Of a stretch of DNA of 64,000 nucleotides, positions 24,801-34,735 are shown one piece after another; position 1 is the first letter of the stretch; each line of letters opens with the position of its first letter. Both the position numbers and the translations under genes were made by a program. Source of the DNA: Lepraria neglecta (Eukaryota; Ascomycota; Lecanoromycetes; Lecanorales; Stereocaulaceae); contig CM065650.1 of NCBI GenBank assembly GCA_033220425.1, positions 1,178,001 through 1,242,000 on the forward strand. Direction: 5' to 3'. Below the pieces are notes generated by a model. That model was not told the origin of the DNA, did not search any database, and was given only the letters and a program-made list of their open reading frames with translations.

Positions 24801-25191
24801 CTTTCTCGAAGTCGTAGGTAAGTCTAAAACTTGCAGGTGGAGTCAGTGGTGAGACTGGTTCCGAGTATTTGTATGACGGCGGTAGGTCCTTCAAGACAGA
24901 GTTAATGATAGCCGGAGGAATGACAATAGGTACATGTTTAGGTCTGCGTTTGCTGAAGCCTGCTTCATAAGAGCGATCGTTGGGCGAAGTATATACTGAG
25001 GGAGGGTTTTGAAGCAACGGCGGAGGGTCGCGTGGTGGGGTAGCTGGCGCAAAGCCTTTCGTAAAGATTTGGAGCTGACTTGGTGTAGACGTTTTGCCCA
25101 ATGGACCTCCAAGAGGATCGAAACGATTGAGCGTCAGAGCTACCTCAGGCCTGAGGCTCGAGTCAGCACGCCAGCTATCTACTAAGAACAT
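21889..25191 (-). CDS. PMD1: Kelch/BTB protein, Pmd1/Mds3-type negative regulator of sporulation
   Basis: A single long exon, 1,100 residues from the ATG at 25189-25191 (MFLVDSWRADSSLRPEVAL). The frame extends ten codons further upstream but starts with TTG. Residues ~1-280 are Pro/Ser-rich and disordered. A kelch propeller follows, with GDKLYVFGGRVLSRRRPQ, DIPPARYFHSVCPLGDTK, TPQGRYAHCAAVLPSS and later blades to about residue 680. After it comes a BTB/POZ-like segment (YLLARRWGPFFVQLL) interrupted by a Ser/Thr-rich insert and resuming at TVLTIRALVHYLYTSSLP. This order matches yeast Pmd1/Mds3, which act in TOR/pH signalling and repress sporulation genes. An N-terminal intron cannot be excluded. 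Confidence 0.85.
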   Translation of the reverse strand: MFLVDSWRADSSLRPEVALTLNRFDPLGGPLGKTSTPSQLQIFTKGFAPATPPRDPPPLLQNPPSVYTSPNDRSYEAGFSKRRPKHVPIVIPPAIINSVLKDLPPSYKYSEPVSPLTPPASFRLTYDFEKEEIPVVTNSPPRPRHIPILIPAFAQPFGIFPPTPPSSGGSTPRASQTTPYSCKSLYTGMSRPTTSRSRTSTLDSNASAPSPNQMYAGRFKPSSSTYHADMNSSSESSLQDEFQHDVQSTTNTESTARPLRSGETTAPMEPSSVQNTTPPSTNGTTNLSGLVCNVHKCTGKEPHALVGATTTILGDKLYVFGGRVLSRRRPQLTSDLYELDLVRRHWTKVETTGDIPPARYFHSVCPLGDTKLICYGGMSPAPNPAHDNGGQGQPPPTAEQPDTVVMSDIHIYDAQRRRWTHVATSNTPQGRYAHCAAVLPSSATFTSANAPLSAIHHNPPSSIPNQGTLGVALDGTGGAEMVVVGGQDSANHYIEQISVFNLRSLKWTDTTPLGRSCGAYRSVVAPLTSLAASKIGKGPDQADEMEGTTRRSDRADTESSMLIYSNYNFLDVKLELQVRIADGSLVEKPMTGQFSPPGLRFPNGGVLDNHFVVSGTYLTSSKQEYALWALDLKTLTWSRIDAGGGVFSQGSWNRGILWPRRNTFVILGNRKRSLVEDYNHRRINFSNICMVELEAFGLYDNPRQAWPTSNYPSISAPVLPPSVTLKASAPVGRPLPGAAIDIGLMAMTLRDLADMDLIAIGGERIPANSYLLARRWGPFFVQLLRESTATAFQNDASSSSDGGTLRPGHINQSMTSRNSSITITPSITTATSATPSTLTATSSQSNNTLSSNRSQDPPTPHTLAPSSRPRQLYLPHTVLTIRALVHYLYTSSLPSPPHNLCTPQILCSLLQLARPYRVDGLLEATVERLHQILDGRNAAALFNAAAMAAGGGRGTGFAFSKEDEQDAIDDFALATLTTTRSQGGRQENRIPDDTESGDETGSEISSSAASESENECATQRGASGRSVALGADEIWSGGVSCVVGLQKRGLRGLMEGRRARERGQGFGRTGGGVTAANGVGNGVPHSNPNANGNGVGLGIV

Positions 25192-25942
25192 TGTAAGCCT
25201 AGGGCTCTTGTCTAAGGCCAATTAAGCGGGGCAGTATAGGTGACAGAGAGGAGGAGCAGTGTTGCAGATTCCGGGGTCATGCCCGTTGTCAAGAGCGTAT
25301 GCATGGCATTATTATAAAGGCATCAAGAAAGAAGCTCACCCCTCGAGCCAAGTGAGGTCTAGCCTCCTTGCTCTTACTTTTGCCCTTGGAACTTGGTACG
25401 TTTCACACCGAATTGACAAATTCAGCAAGTTCGCTCCTTCCCAAGGCCAACGCTCTGGTTATGTTTCGGCTACTTGCTTCCTTGTTTAAGACCCTTGCGT
25501 ACGAACGAGGGACCAACGCGTATGCGAATGCTACTAGATGTCGCAACAGACCAAGGAACAGAAGTATATTGAGAAGTTAGCCTATACCGTGGTATTGGGA
25601 CTGAGCGCCTTGAAGGTAAGGTAGAATAAGTCTGCAAGGGAATGAAGCTGTTGCAGGCTGCAGGCTCCTGGCTCCTGCTGGGTCGAGGCTATCTAATCGC
25701 AACCGAGTCCGCCTTGGAGATCTGCAACAACTGCCGGCGGAGTAGCGCCAAGCAAATCTCCGCAAAGCTGACAGCTCCGAACCTTCATTTAAAATTCTCG
25801 CTCCAATGGTGTATCACATTGCAAAGGACAAAGAACTTCTGTTGGCACTAAATATCACCGGAGAATATTATTCGGTTACATGACGCTCCCAACCTGTACC
25901 CAGATCCGAACCGAAAACGCCCAATCCGTCCGTATTCCCCTT
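25192..25942. other. Spacer: promoter of PMD1-like gene, 3' side of peroxiredoxin
   Basis: No gene-like content. Open frames at 25259-25851 lack domain or splice support. Confidence 0.4.
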
Positions 25943-26745
25943 TCAGACAGCGGCACTCGTCTGCTCCTTGGGCAGAGGCGTGAATCTCAAATATGGCTTG
26001 ACGATCCTGAGATGAGGATATTGCTCCTTCGCCTGTTCTGTCTTGACACTCGGGTGCACAATCACGTCATCGCCTGGAACCCAATTGATAGGGGTTGTGA
26101 CCTTGTTCTTGTCTCCAGTCTGCAATGAATCCACCACCCGCAGAACCTCGGCTGTGTTGCGACCGGTCGAAGCCGGGTAGGACATTATGAGACGTATGGT
26201 TTTCTTGGGATCGATAACGAATACGCTTCGGATGGTGAAGGCAATACCCTTCTGATCGACGTTGGTGGTGTCTTGATGGTCCAGCATATCATACAAATAG
26301 GCCACCTGCCTCTGCTTGTCGCCAATGATCGGGAACCTCAACTTGCTGCCAGAGATCTCGTCGATATCCTTGATCCAGCCGCCATGGGAGTCGATCGTAT
26401 TCGCAGAGAGGCCGATCAACTTTACGCCTCGTTTTGTGAATTCAGGTTCCAATTTGGCAAAAGCGCCGAGCTCTGTGGTGCATACGGGCGTGTAATCCTC
26501 GGGGTGAGAAAATAGGACTACCCAGTTGTCACCGATAAACCTGGAGCCTGTCAGTGATCACGTTCTAGAAGAGGTAAAAATTGGGCGCATACTCGTGGAA
26601 GTCAATGGGACCATTCGTGGTTTCGGCTTGGAAGTTTGGAGCGACTGACCCAAGACGCAGGCTTTTCTCTAGGTCAGTGCTTTCTCTGAGACTAATTCAT
26701 TGACTGTACTTACGGCTGGGGACGATCTTCTCCCTGAGTACCCAT
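25943..26745 (-). CDS. PRX1: 1-Cys peroxiredoxin (Prx1/Prdx6 type)
   Basis: Three exons: 26745-26714, 26661-26593 and 26540-25943. The introns are 52 bp each (GTAAGT...AAAAG; GTATGC...CTCCAG). The product is 232 residues. The splice rebuilds the peroxidatic motif HPEDYTPVCTTE, with Cys54 attacking peroxide. The Prx6-specific C-terminal dimerisation part (WVPGDDVIVHPSVKTEQA) is complete. The enzyme reduces H2O2 and organic peroxides. Starting at MGTQGEDRPQP there is no mitochondrial presequence, so the product is probably cytosolic, unlike yeast Prx1; an upstream exon is not excluded. It shares a 597-bp divergent promoter region with the MFS gene. Confidence 0.92.
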
Positions 26746-27342
26746 ACTGATGTTGTAAAGCTTCGAGTTTGCAGTAGAAATGATCTTCACGGCGGTAAAG
26801 CTGCAATGGAAGTTTGGGAGAGCTGTAGGTGTAAATGGGGGATTAGGAAAGTAGAATTGGCCATGTTTATCACGTCTTTAAAGCAAGGGCGAAAGCTGAC
26901 AAAAATGGTCCATCACGCAATTGCAGCTAAAGTTTACTTTTCTGGGCAACAGCAGAAACGTCATCCCGGGTGGCAAAGCTTAAATATCTACCTGCTCGAC
27001 ATTCGGGGACTCCCGTCAGAAGAGCCTCGAGGAACGATGCCATTTATGACGATTGTCTTGATTATTAAAGCTCAGGAGTGATTGGGGGCGGAATGTAATG
27101 TTATCACCGTGCAGTCCGGGAATAACAAGGTTACGCCAGCTACCTAGTGTGGTGCTTCCCTTGAAGCTTGCCGTGGGGCACCCACGCAGTAGTTGGGGAT
27201 CTACGAGTAATATTGGTAACGTCTCTGATATGTCATTCGTCTTCTTCTTTTCCTTTCTCATTTCGTCCGCCCATCTTTGTTTCTCCCATTTCGTGCGCAG
27301 GATTCTTTGCATACGGACCTACTGCAATGAGTTGAATCCACT
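26746..27342. promoter_or_regulatory. Divergent promoter region between peroxiredoxin and MFS transporter
   Basis: Both start codons point outward from this 597-bp region. Small open frames inside it are unsupported. I could not identify specific binding sites. Confidence 0.4.
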
Positions 27343-29222
27343 ATGGCCACACCAGAGATCAAACTTCCCGCTGGACCGTCTGAAACCTTAGAAAGCGATC
27401 AAACGACAATTGGTCCCAGAGGCAGTAACCATTCTCTCCAATGGCCAGAGAAGGATGTCGAAAAGAAAACAGCGTCTGCTCCACTACCTTTGCAGGGAGA
27501 CGAGCCAATCATCTACCATTATCTGACATTCGAGACCGAGCTGCCCCTACCAACCAGCCTAGGTCCATGTCGAGATGGCACAGCTGCTCCAGAGCCTCCA
27601 GATCTGCGAAACTACGTGTCTCCTTTCACTTGGTCTGAGTCCCGTAAAACATTCATGACATGGCTGTCCTGTGCTGTCACCGTCGTCACGGCCTACACTG
27701 CCGGTTCGTACAGCCCAGCTTCTCAGCAGATGTCTGAATACTGGCACGTCAGCCAAGTAGCCACTTATGTGGGCATCACAACCTTCACAACAGGCTTTGC
27801 AATAGCCCCCATGGTCTTGGCACCCTTTTCAGAGCTTAATGGAAGGAAACCAGTGTTCATCGCCACAGGAATCCTATTTGTCATCTGCCAGCTGTGCTGT
27901 GCTGTCACCCGCTCTTTTTCAGGGATGTTGGTTGCTCGCTTCTTCGTTGGAGTGGGAGGGAGCACATTCTCTACAATGGTTGGTGGGGTGGTCAGTGATA
28001 TGTATCATGCACAAGGTAAACGCAGGACAATACGCAAGGAGGGCCTTTATGTGGCTGACAATCTTGTAGATAGAAACACTCCTATGGCTCTGTTTTCAGG
28101 AGCTGCGTTATTCGGCACAGGTCTTGGACCCCTCATCTCTGGTTTCATTTCTCAATATGTGTCTTGGAGATGGGTGTTCTACGTGCAAACTATCGATTGC
28201 GGCCTAATCATTCTTGCTGTGGCGCTTTTTTTCAAGGAAACCCGGGGCAGTGTACTGCTGAGCCGAAGAGCTGGCCTTATCAACAAGTGGTATGAGGCTA
28301 GAGAAGAAGCTGGTCTTGCAGGTGTTGATATGCCGCTGGAAGACAGCTCAAAAAAGCATAGTCAGAGGATCAGATGGAAGGTTAAGTCGGATGAAGAAAG
28401 AGAAAGCCTGGCAAAGATGATTGGCATCTCGGTCTACAGACCGTTCCGTGAGTCAATTTCTTACCTATGATGCAAGAGCCCTCTTTAACGGATTCTAGAT
28501 CTGCTCTTGACCGAGCCTGTTGTTTTCTTTTTCTCTTTGTGGATTGCATTTAGCTGGGCTGTACTCTATCTAACATTCTCCGCTATACCACTTGGGTTTA
28601 CGAAGTATCACGATTTTAATACTGAACAGAACGGGGGAGTATTTACTGGTAAGTGGAATGTTCACATCTAATCTAATAGATCTGACGGTGAACAGCTATG
28701 TGTGTTGGCGCTTTGATATCCACTGTTCTCAGCATCTACCAAGAAAAGCTCGCAAGGCATTATGGCAAAATCTCCTCCACTCCTGAGGGACGGCTATACT
28801 TCGCTTGCATCGAGAGTGCTCTCCTACCCATCGGCCTCTTCTGGTTTGGATGGACATCCTTCGCTTCGATTCATTGGATTGTGCCTACACTTGCAGTGGG
28901 CTGTGCTACTATGGGAATATTCTCCGTCTACCTCGCAGTCTTCAATTACCTGGCCGATACCTACCATCGATACGCGAGCTCTGCATTGGCAGCGCAATCG
29001 TTCTGCCGCAATATACTTGGAGGAATCTTCCCGCTCGTCACTGATGCGATGTTCACGAAGATGACATTCGCTGGAGCTGCGAGCTTTCTTGGAGGTGTCG
29101 GAGTTGTCCTCACCATTGTGCCGTGGGTGCTGGTGTTTTATGGGCCAATGATTCGTGCACGAAGCAGGTTCGCGAGTGTGGGTAGCCTTGGAATGATGTT
29201 GAACTCAGTGATGGTGTACTGA
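27343..29222 (+). CDS. MFS drug:H+ antiporter (DHA1, polyamine/multidrug type)
   Basis: Four exons: 27343-28015, 28070-28447, 28499-28648 and 28696-29222, with introns of 54, 51 and 47 bp, all GT-AG. The product is 575 residues with ~100 hydrophilic N-terminal residues and then 12 predicted membrane spans in two blocks. Landmarks are SYSPASQQMSEYWHVS at the first span, LAPFSELNGRKPVFIATG (the MFS motif between spans 2 and 3), LGPLISGFISQYVSWRWVF, and the conserved YLADTYHRYASSALAAQS in the C-terminal half. These place it with fungal DHA1 exporters such as the Tpo1-like group. Expected location is the plasma membrane, exporting toxic compounds or metabolites; substrate unknown. Confidence 0.88.
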
Positions 29223-29728
29223 TGGTCATAGGAAATCATGAATTGAGGCCTGCATGCCGTTTTTGCATGCTTTGCTACCAAGGGATCTCAGTAACATGTG
29301 CTGTCAGAAGCCTGCCAAAAGTCACCAGCGCGCCACCATCGGATAGCCACAGCGAACTCGGGTCAAAACCTCGGCCCTAATAACTTGAACGCCTTTGGCT
29401 TCTCAATAGTCACCACGTGGTGAATGAAGCTGCTTGTTGCCACGGATTTATGCAGCTTTGGATCTTGTATGTTCCGAGAAATGAACACCAGCCCACCTTC
29501 GCCACGCTATCTTCATGATCTACCGGATGTTTTGCTTTCGGAACTTTTGTGGATCTTGAAGCTATGACGGATCAGGAAGCTGTATCCCTCAATCGTTATC
29601 GATATTCGAACCCCTCTGCGGGGCTTGTCCCACCGGCTCCAACCTTCTCTGCAAGCTGTCTTTCCCTCCTAAAGCTACCTGACTTCTTCATCACAGCTCT
29701 AGAAACTTGCACCTCAAAGAGCTCCACG
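29223..29728. other. Spacer upstream of aldehyde dehydrogenase
   Basis: It holds the ALDH promoter. An in-frame reading upstream of its ATG exists from 29549 but has no conserved content. Confidence 0.45.
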
Positions 29729-31290
29729 ATGTCCGACCTCTTTGTTAACCTCGAGGCTCCCAATGGCCGAGAATACAAGCAACCGATTGGCTTGTTCATC
29801 AACAACGAATTCGTCAAATCGTCTTCTGGGGAGAAGATTACAAGCATCAACCCAACGTACGCCCTCACATCGTCCACATCTGAAGTGTTCTTGGGGGCTG
29901 ACCTTCCACCAGCGATGAAACTGAAATAGCCTCCGTCTACTCTGCCTCAGCCCAAGATGTCGACACAGCAGTCGCTGCCGCTCGAAAAGCATTCAAAGCT
30001 CCCTCATGGCGCGACCTGCCCTCAACAGACCGAGGCAACCTCATGCTTGAACTTGCCTCCCTTGTCGAAAAGCATGCCGAAACTCTTGCTACCATTGAAA
30101 CGTGGGACAATGGCAAACCTTACTCAGTCGCCCTGAACGAAGACGTCGCTGAGGTTGCCGGAACCTTACGTTACTACGGCGGCTACGCAGACAAGATCCA
30201 TGGCCAAGTGATCAATACCAGTCCTGCCAAATTTGCCTACACCCTGCGGGAGCCGTTGGGTGTATGCGGGCAGATTATTCCATGGAACTATCCATTAGCA
30301 ATGGCAGCGTGGAAGCTTGGTCCGGCCCTGGCATGCGGAAACACCGTCGTTATTAAGGCGGCAGAGCAGACACCGCTGAGCATCTTATATTTCGCGCAGC
30401 TAATCAAAGAATCCGGCTTCCCACCAGGCGTCGTCAACATCCTAAACGGCGTCGGCAAAGAGGCCGGAGCAGCAATCGCAAGCCATCTCGACGTCGACAA
30501 GATCGCCTTCACAGGCTCAACAGCTACAGGCCGACAAATCATGAAAATGGCCAGCATCAACATGAAAAACATCACCCTAGAAACCGGCGGCAAGAGTCCT
30601 TTACTCGTCTTTGCGGACGCGGATCTCGACCAGGCGGTTAAATGGTCACATGCGGGTATAATGTCGAACATGGGCCAAATCTGTACTGCAACATCTCGTG
30701 TGTTGGTTGAAGAGTCCGTCTACGACAAATTTGTGGAACTCTTCAAGGAGCAGGTCAAAGCCGTCAGTAAAGTCGGCGACCCGTTTTCCGACGATACATT
30801 CCAAGGTCCTCAAGTCACAAAAACGCAATACGACCGTGTACTTTCATACATCGAATCCGGGAAATCAGAAGGCGCGACTCTAGCTACTGGCGGCGAAGCA
30901 TACAAAGACGTCAACGGCAAAGGCTTCTTTATCACGCCTACCGTCTTCACGAACGTAAAGGATACCATGAAGATCTACCGCGAAGAAGTCTTCGGACCAT
31001 TCGTTGTCATCTCGTCTTTCAAGACTGAGGAAGAGGCGATTGAGAGGGCGAATGATACGACATATGGACTTGGCAGTGCGGTATTCACGGAGAATCTTAC
31101 GAAGGCTCATCGGGTGGCGAGGGCTATTGAGGCGGGTATGGTTTGGATTAATAGCAGTAATGATTCGGACTATCGAATTCCGTTTGGAGGCGTCAAGCAG
31201 AGTGGTATTGGGAGAGAACTTGGGGAAGCTGGCTTAGCAGCCTATACGAATGCGAAGGCGGTCCATGTCAACATGGGAACACGCTTGTGA
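29729..31290 (+). CDS. NAD(P)+-dependent aldehyde dehydrogenase
   Basis: Two exons: 29729-29856 and 29913-31290, with a 56-bp intron (GTACGC...CACCAG) that restores SINPTDETEIASVYSAS. The product is 501 residues, the standard ALDH length. Key motifs are IIPWNYPLAMAAWKLGPALA, the Rossmann segment FTGSTATGRQIM, the general base Glu266 in LETGGKSP, the nucleophile Cys300 in GQICTATSR, and EEVFGPFVVIS. It oxidises aldehydes to acids; this subfamily covers acetaldehyde and general aliphatic aldehydes in the cytosol. The C-terminal YTNAKAVHVNMGTRL matches fungal AldA-like enzymes. Confidence 0.94.
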
Positions 31291-32024
31291 GACCCGGTCG
31301 AAATTTGGATGGAGGAGTGAGGGTAGAGAAGTCTTAGAGGGTTCTGACTGGCTGTGAATGATGACATGCTTAATGAGATAAGGCATTTGGAAACAGCTCA
31401 TACTTAGGTAGAGGGCCTTTGAATTTACAAATACCATGCTCAAGCATCCTCGAGTTTGTCAAATAGTACGCGCTACTGCACCCAGAAACCGTCACATTCC
31501 GTACTCGACATTGTGCTCAATTTGGCTTCTATGAAACTCAACTACCTTCTATTTTGCCAGGTACGGAATTTATCAGAGTACAAGTTGTCAGACTATCAAG
31601 CTCGAATGCTGGCTACTTTGCTAAGTGTCGTGTTCCATAATCTATCCCATTCGTGAGATATCATACTCTACATCCATTCATTTCACTAAACATCTTCAAA
31701 AGATCATGAGTGTGCCTCCCTCACTGGACAAACATGCCCCTCAGCTTTCTTACATGGCTATCATAGTAGCATATCCTACTATTAGATGATCAAAAACCCC
31801 CACTGGAGTAGTAACAGTCTCTCATGCTAGGCCTCCGAGATTTGGTATTAATAAGCTCTGCTCACAGCTGCACTTTCCCATAGACACGAATGAACCATCA
31901 TCCGCCGAAAAAGGGGGAGCAAGAAGTCATTGCAGTCCCGGGGGCGGTATTAGGCGGGCCCGGGCAAACCGTGGGACTACAATGACTTCTTGCTCTCCAT
32001 GTTGCGCCTGGCATATGACTCGCC
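31291..32024. other. Convergent 3' spacer with a long hairpin
   Basis: It lies between the 3' ends of the ALDH gene and a small membrane-protein gene. A 23-bp inverted repeat is near its right end. No gene is seen. Confidence 0.5.
31917..31995. repeat. 23-bp inverted repeat with GC-rich 33-bp loop
   Basis: Arms 31917-31939 and 31973-31995 are reverse complements over 23 bp with one mismatch (GAGCAAGAAGTCATTG at the outer end of each). The loop is GC-rich and contains GGGCCCGGG. It begins 30 bp downstream of the stop codon of the leftward gene ending at 32025. It may be a 3'-end hairpin or the relic of a small inverted-repeat element. I saw no flanking target duplication. Confidence 0.85.
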
Positions 32025-32946
32025 TTACCGATTACTGCTAACCTCGTATATAGGATTGGAATTTAACTCATGCCCGTTAATGCGGCCAAGCTCCTGCGGC
32101 ATGTCGTTCATTGCAGCTGAAGGCGGAATCGGAGTGTGCCTCCCTCGCGGCAGACTTCTTTCCAGCAGACTCTCCAGCTCGACTCGGCGCTTATGTTCGC
32201 GGTAGAACAGGAAGCCTAGACCCAGGAATAGCGCAATGCCGACGGGGACGCCTATGCCGGCTCCGATTGCTGCTGCGTGGGATGACGAGGAGGATGATTC
32301 TGTGGAAGTAGGTGTTGTAGAGCTGGTTGAGGGTGGAGCTGTAGCAGGTGTGTTGTTGATGGTAGTCGACGCAGAGCTCGAAACAGATCCGTGGCTCGAA
32401 GATGTCGTGGCGCTTGAGGCCGATGCTTGTGCTTCAAGATACGAGAGTGGAACGAATGGATTGCCGAAAGCGAAACCTGTGATGCTCGCGTTGCAACAAT
32501 CTCCTATGCTGTGGGTGGTGTCTTGCATAATACCGCAACAAAAGGAGAAGGACGCGGTGCCTCGATTCCCACAAGGATAGACTGGACTGAAAAGGTTTTG
32601 TGAAACTTGAAACTCTCTACATCAGCCTCGGGTGTGAGATAAAGACTGCCGGGACATGATTACCATCTGTGCAGTCCTGTGCGCAGGGGGCTGGGAAGCT
32701 TGAGTCTGTGCAACCTCCTCGGTAGGTGTATCCGTTATTTCCCATGCAGTAGCCTGTCGTCGTACATGCAGACGTCGAAAGCTGGCAGCAAGCGCTGACA
32801 CCGCCCGCTGTTGTATTGCAAGTCTGATAACCCGTCTCAACGTCATTGGTGTCAGTACCGTCCGGGAAATAGCATTGAGAATACACCAAACCACTACATA
32901 AGTACAATGATATTACGATGTACATATGGGGTGTACGAAAAGCCAT
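32025..32946 (-). CDS. Small Cys-rich, Ser/Thr-rich single-pass surface protein
   Basis: Two exons: 32946-32664 and 32581-32025, with an 82-bp intron (GTAATC...TCCAG). The acceptor used is the second of two nearby AGs because only it joins the frames (CAQDCTDVYPCGNRGTAS). The product is 279 residues. The signal peptide ends near residue 24 (SGLVYS). The ectodomain has about 14 Cys (CCQLSTSACTTTGYCMG, FSFCCGIMQ). A Ser/Thr-rich stalk runs from about residue 145 to 195, a transmembrane helix lies at 196-221, and the cytoplasmic tail is short (YREHKRRVELESLLERSL). It has the fungal surface-sensor layout, like the protein at 8352-10299, but I cannot assign a family. Confidence 0.78.
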
Positions 32947-33614
32947 TGTGATGATTCTTGAGAAAAATAGTGGTTGTGAAATTGTTGGAAGCAATGGGAT
33001 TCCAGCAGGATTGCAACGCTTGGGGGTGTTTTTCAGCTCCTCTTGCAAGTCCATGAAAGCATGCAGGGGGAGAAGCCAGGAATCGACCAATCAAGTTCTC
33101 TTTGAGCCGCCACATACACGGACCGCATCTCAGCCTCGCTGCTTCATCGGAGGTATGGAACACTTCTCCAAAAGAGAAATTGCTGAGAAAAAGTAAATGT
33201 CGCAAATCCTCGGAGGGAGAATTTATGCCAACGAAGGCGACTGAGGACTGTGTTGCAAAGGACTGTGATCAACCAGGCTACCTCGCTCTTTTGAAGAGAG
33301 GAGGGCGGCACAGAATCCTACGACACTGGATCTGCGGCTGAAGCGCCCACATGGCTCAGCCGCATAATCCTCTGCACAACACTGTAATTCAAACACCAAT
33401 CCACGCGTTTCGTTCGCCATTTGATCAAGCCTCAGGGCAAGCTTGCTTCGCTGCCGGTGCTTGAGACGCAGCCACGGAAGGACTTTGTTGACGTTTAACT
33501 CATCGGAGGCTAGGTCCACGAGCCAGTCGTTGAAACGAAATTCTTGACGAGTGTGAACCTTTCACGTCCTGAAGTAGCATGCGGAGTTGAGTCGTTGTAG
33601 GCGCTCTCCCATGG
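32947..33614. other. Spacer upstream of the small surface protein
   Basis: Promoter side of the gene at 32025-32946. Unsupported short frames lie at 33223-33519; these could be further debris of the F-box-like relic to the right. Confidence 0.35.
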
Positions 33615-34600
33615 TCATTGTCTGTTGGACTCCGCCCCACTTATCAGATAGTAAGTAGGGTATTGCGCGTCACCCCCAAGCTTGAGATAACGAGATACGC
33701 CTGCCAAGTAATTCTCATGTATCTTCCTAATGCGTCTGACAGAAACTTCGTCATTACTTCTTGCATTGGCCTTGATTTCCACACCCTGTAGCCCTTTGAT
33801 CCGTACATCTGCCAGGCTCATGGCCGGGGGTACTTTCTCGAACGCATCCCGCCACGGCTTTGACTTATCCTTTAGCTCTATATGCCCAATCTTGAAGGTC
33901 TTCAAAGTGCTCCTGTGTCGATGTATGAACCCAAGGAATGCCTCGCTCATACCGCACACGGCCATCTTAAGATCGGTTAATTTTGGCCAAGTAACCCGGT
34001 GAAATATCTGAGACATCGGGGACATTATATGATCAGTCGATAGCTCCCATGATATCGTCGCCTATGATATCGTTGTCTGTAGAATAGAAAGAGAGCTTTA
34101 AGGTCTCCACTTGAGGCGCAGCTCCGAGAAATGAGATGATCTGATAGAGCACTGAATCGGGCGAGGGAGAGTAGGGCTCTAAGACACCAAGGCGGAAGCT
34201 AAGCTTCATGGTGCGCACATTCTGCAACGCCTCCTGTGTCAGGAAACGACAATTATCCAAATAAGAGTGAGAGAGACCACGGAACCAGAAGAACCATGGG
34301 ATTGCATCAATGTTTGATTTCTTTGACGCGAGATGGGCTTTCAAACCGAATTACTGCATTGGCAAGACATGCAAGCGGCCTCGCAGTATCAGACAATGTG
34401 AGACCCTGCTTGTAAATGTCATACTCCTGAAAAGGGTCTTCTAGGAAGAGTCGTTCGCTGCAGACGCGATAGAAAAGGGTTCGGGCTATCCTCCGTATTC
34501 TCAAGTGCATCTAATAAATGATTTGGCCTACCAGGCATATTGTAGATTATCAGGGAGTGCAGACTCGAGAAGGAGGATATTGCCGGGGCTAAGACATCCG
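33615..34600 (-). pseudogene. Broken F-box/LRR-like gene
   Basis: Three neighbouring minus-strand frames form one protein style but do not join. The first is RIRRIARTLFYRVCSERL to ANAVIRFESPS. The second is AIPWFFWFRGLSHSYL to VETLKLSFYSTDNDII. The third is TWPKLTDLKMAVCGMSEA to LADVRIKGLQGVEIK. Upstream, PGNILLLESALPDNLQY resembles an F-box core. Overlaps between frames need single-base shifts and no GT-AG intron fits the junctions near 34035 and 34350. Fungal F-box proteins have this pattern of LxxLKL motifs. Confidence 0.5.
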
Positions 34601-34674
34601 ATCTTATCGTTTATTCTTTGTTAGGTACAACTGCAGGATCTAGGACATAGAATGTAGGGTAGCCCACAGGGAGT

Positions 34675-34735
34675 CCCCCCCAGAGCACCCCCAAAAGCCC
34701 CCCTAAGCACCCCCCCAAGCACCCCCGAACGCCCC
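34675..34735 (-). other. G-quadruplex-prone tract at the start of a 3' UTR
   Basis: Six runs of 4-7 C on the plus strand (G on the minus strand) lie in 61 bp, at 34675-34681, 34688-34692, 34698-34703, 34710-34716, 34722-34726 and 34732-34735. The tract directly follows the stop codon of the minus-strand gene at 34736, so its transcript would carry closely spaced G-runs. Confidence 0.85.
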
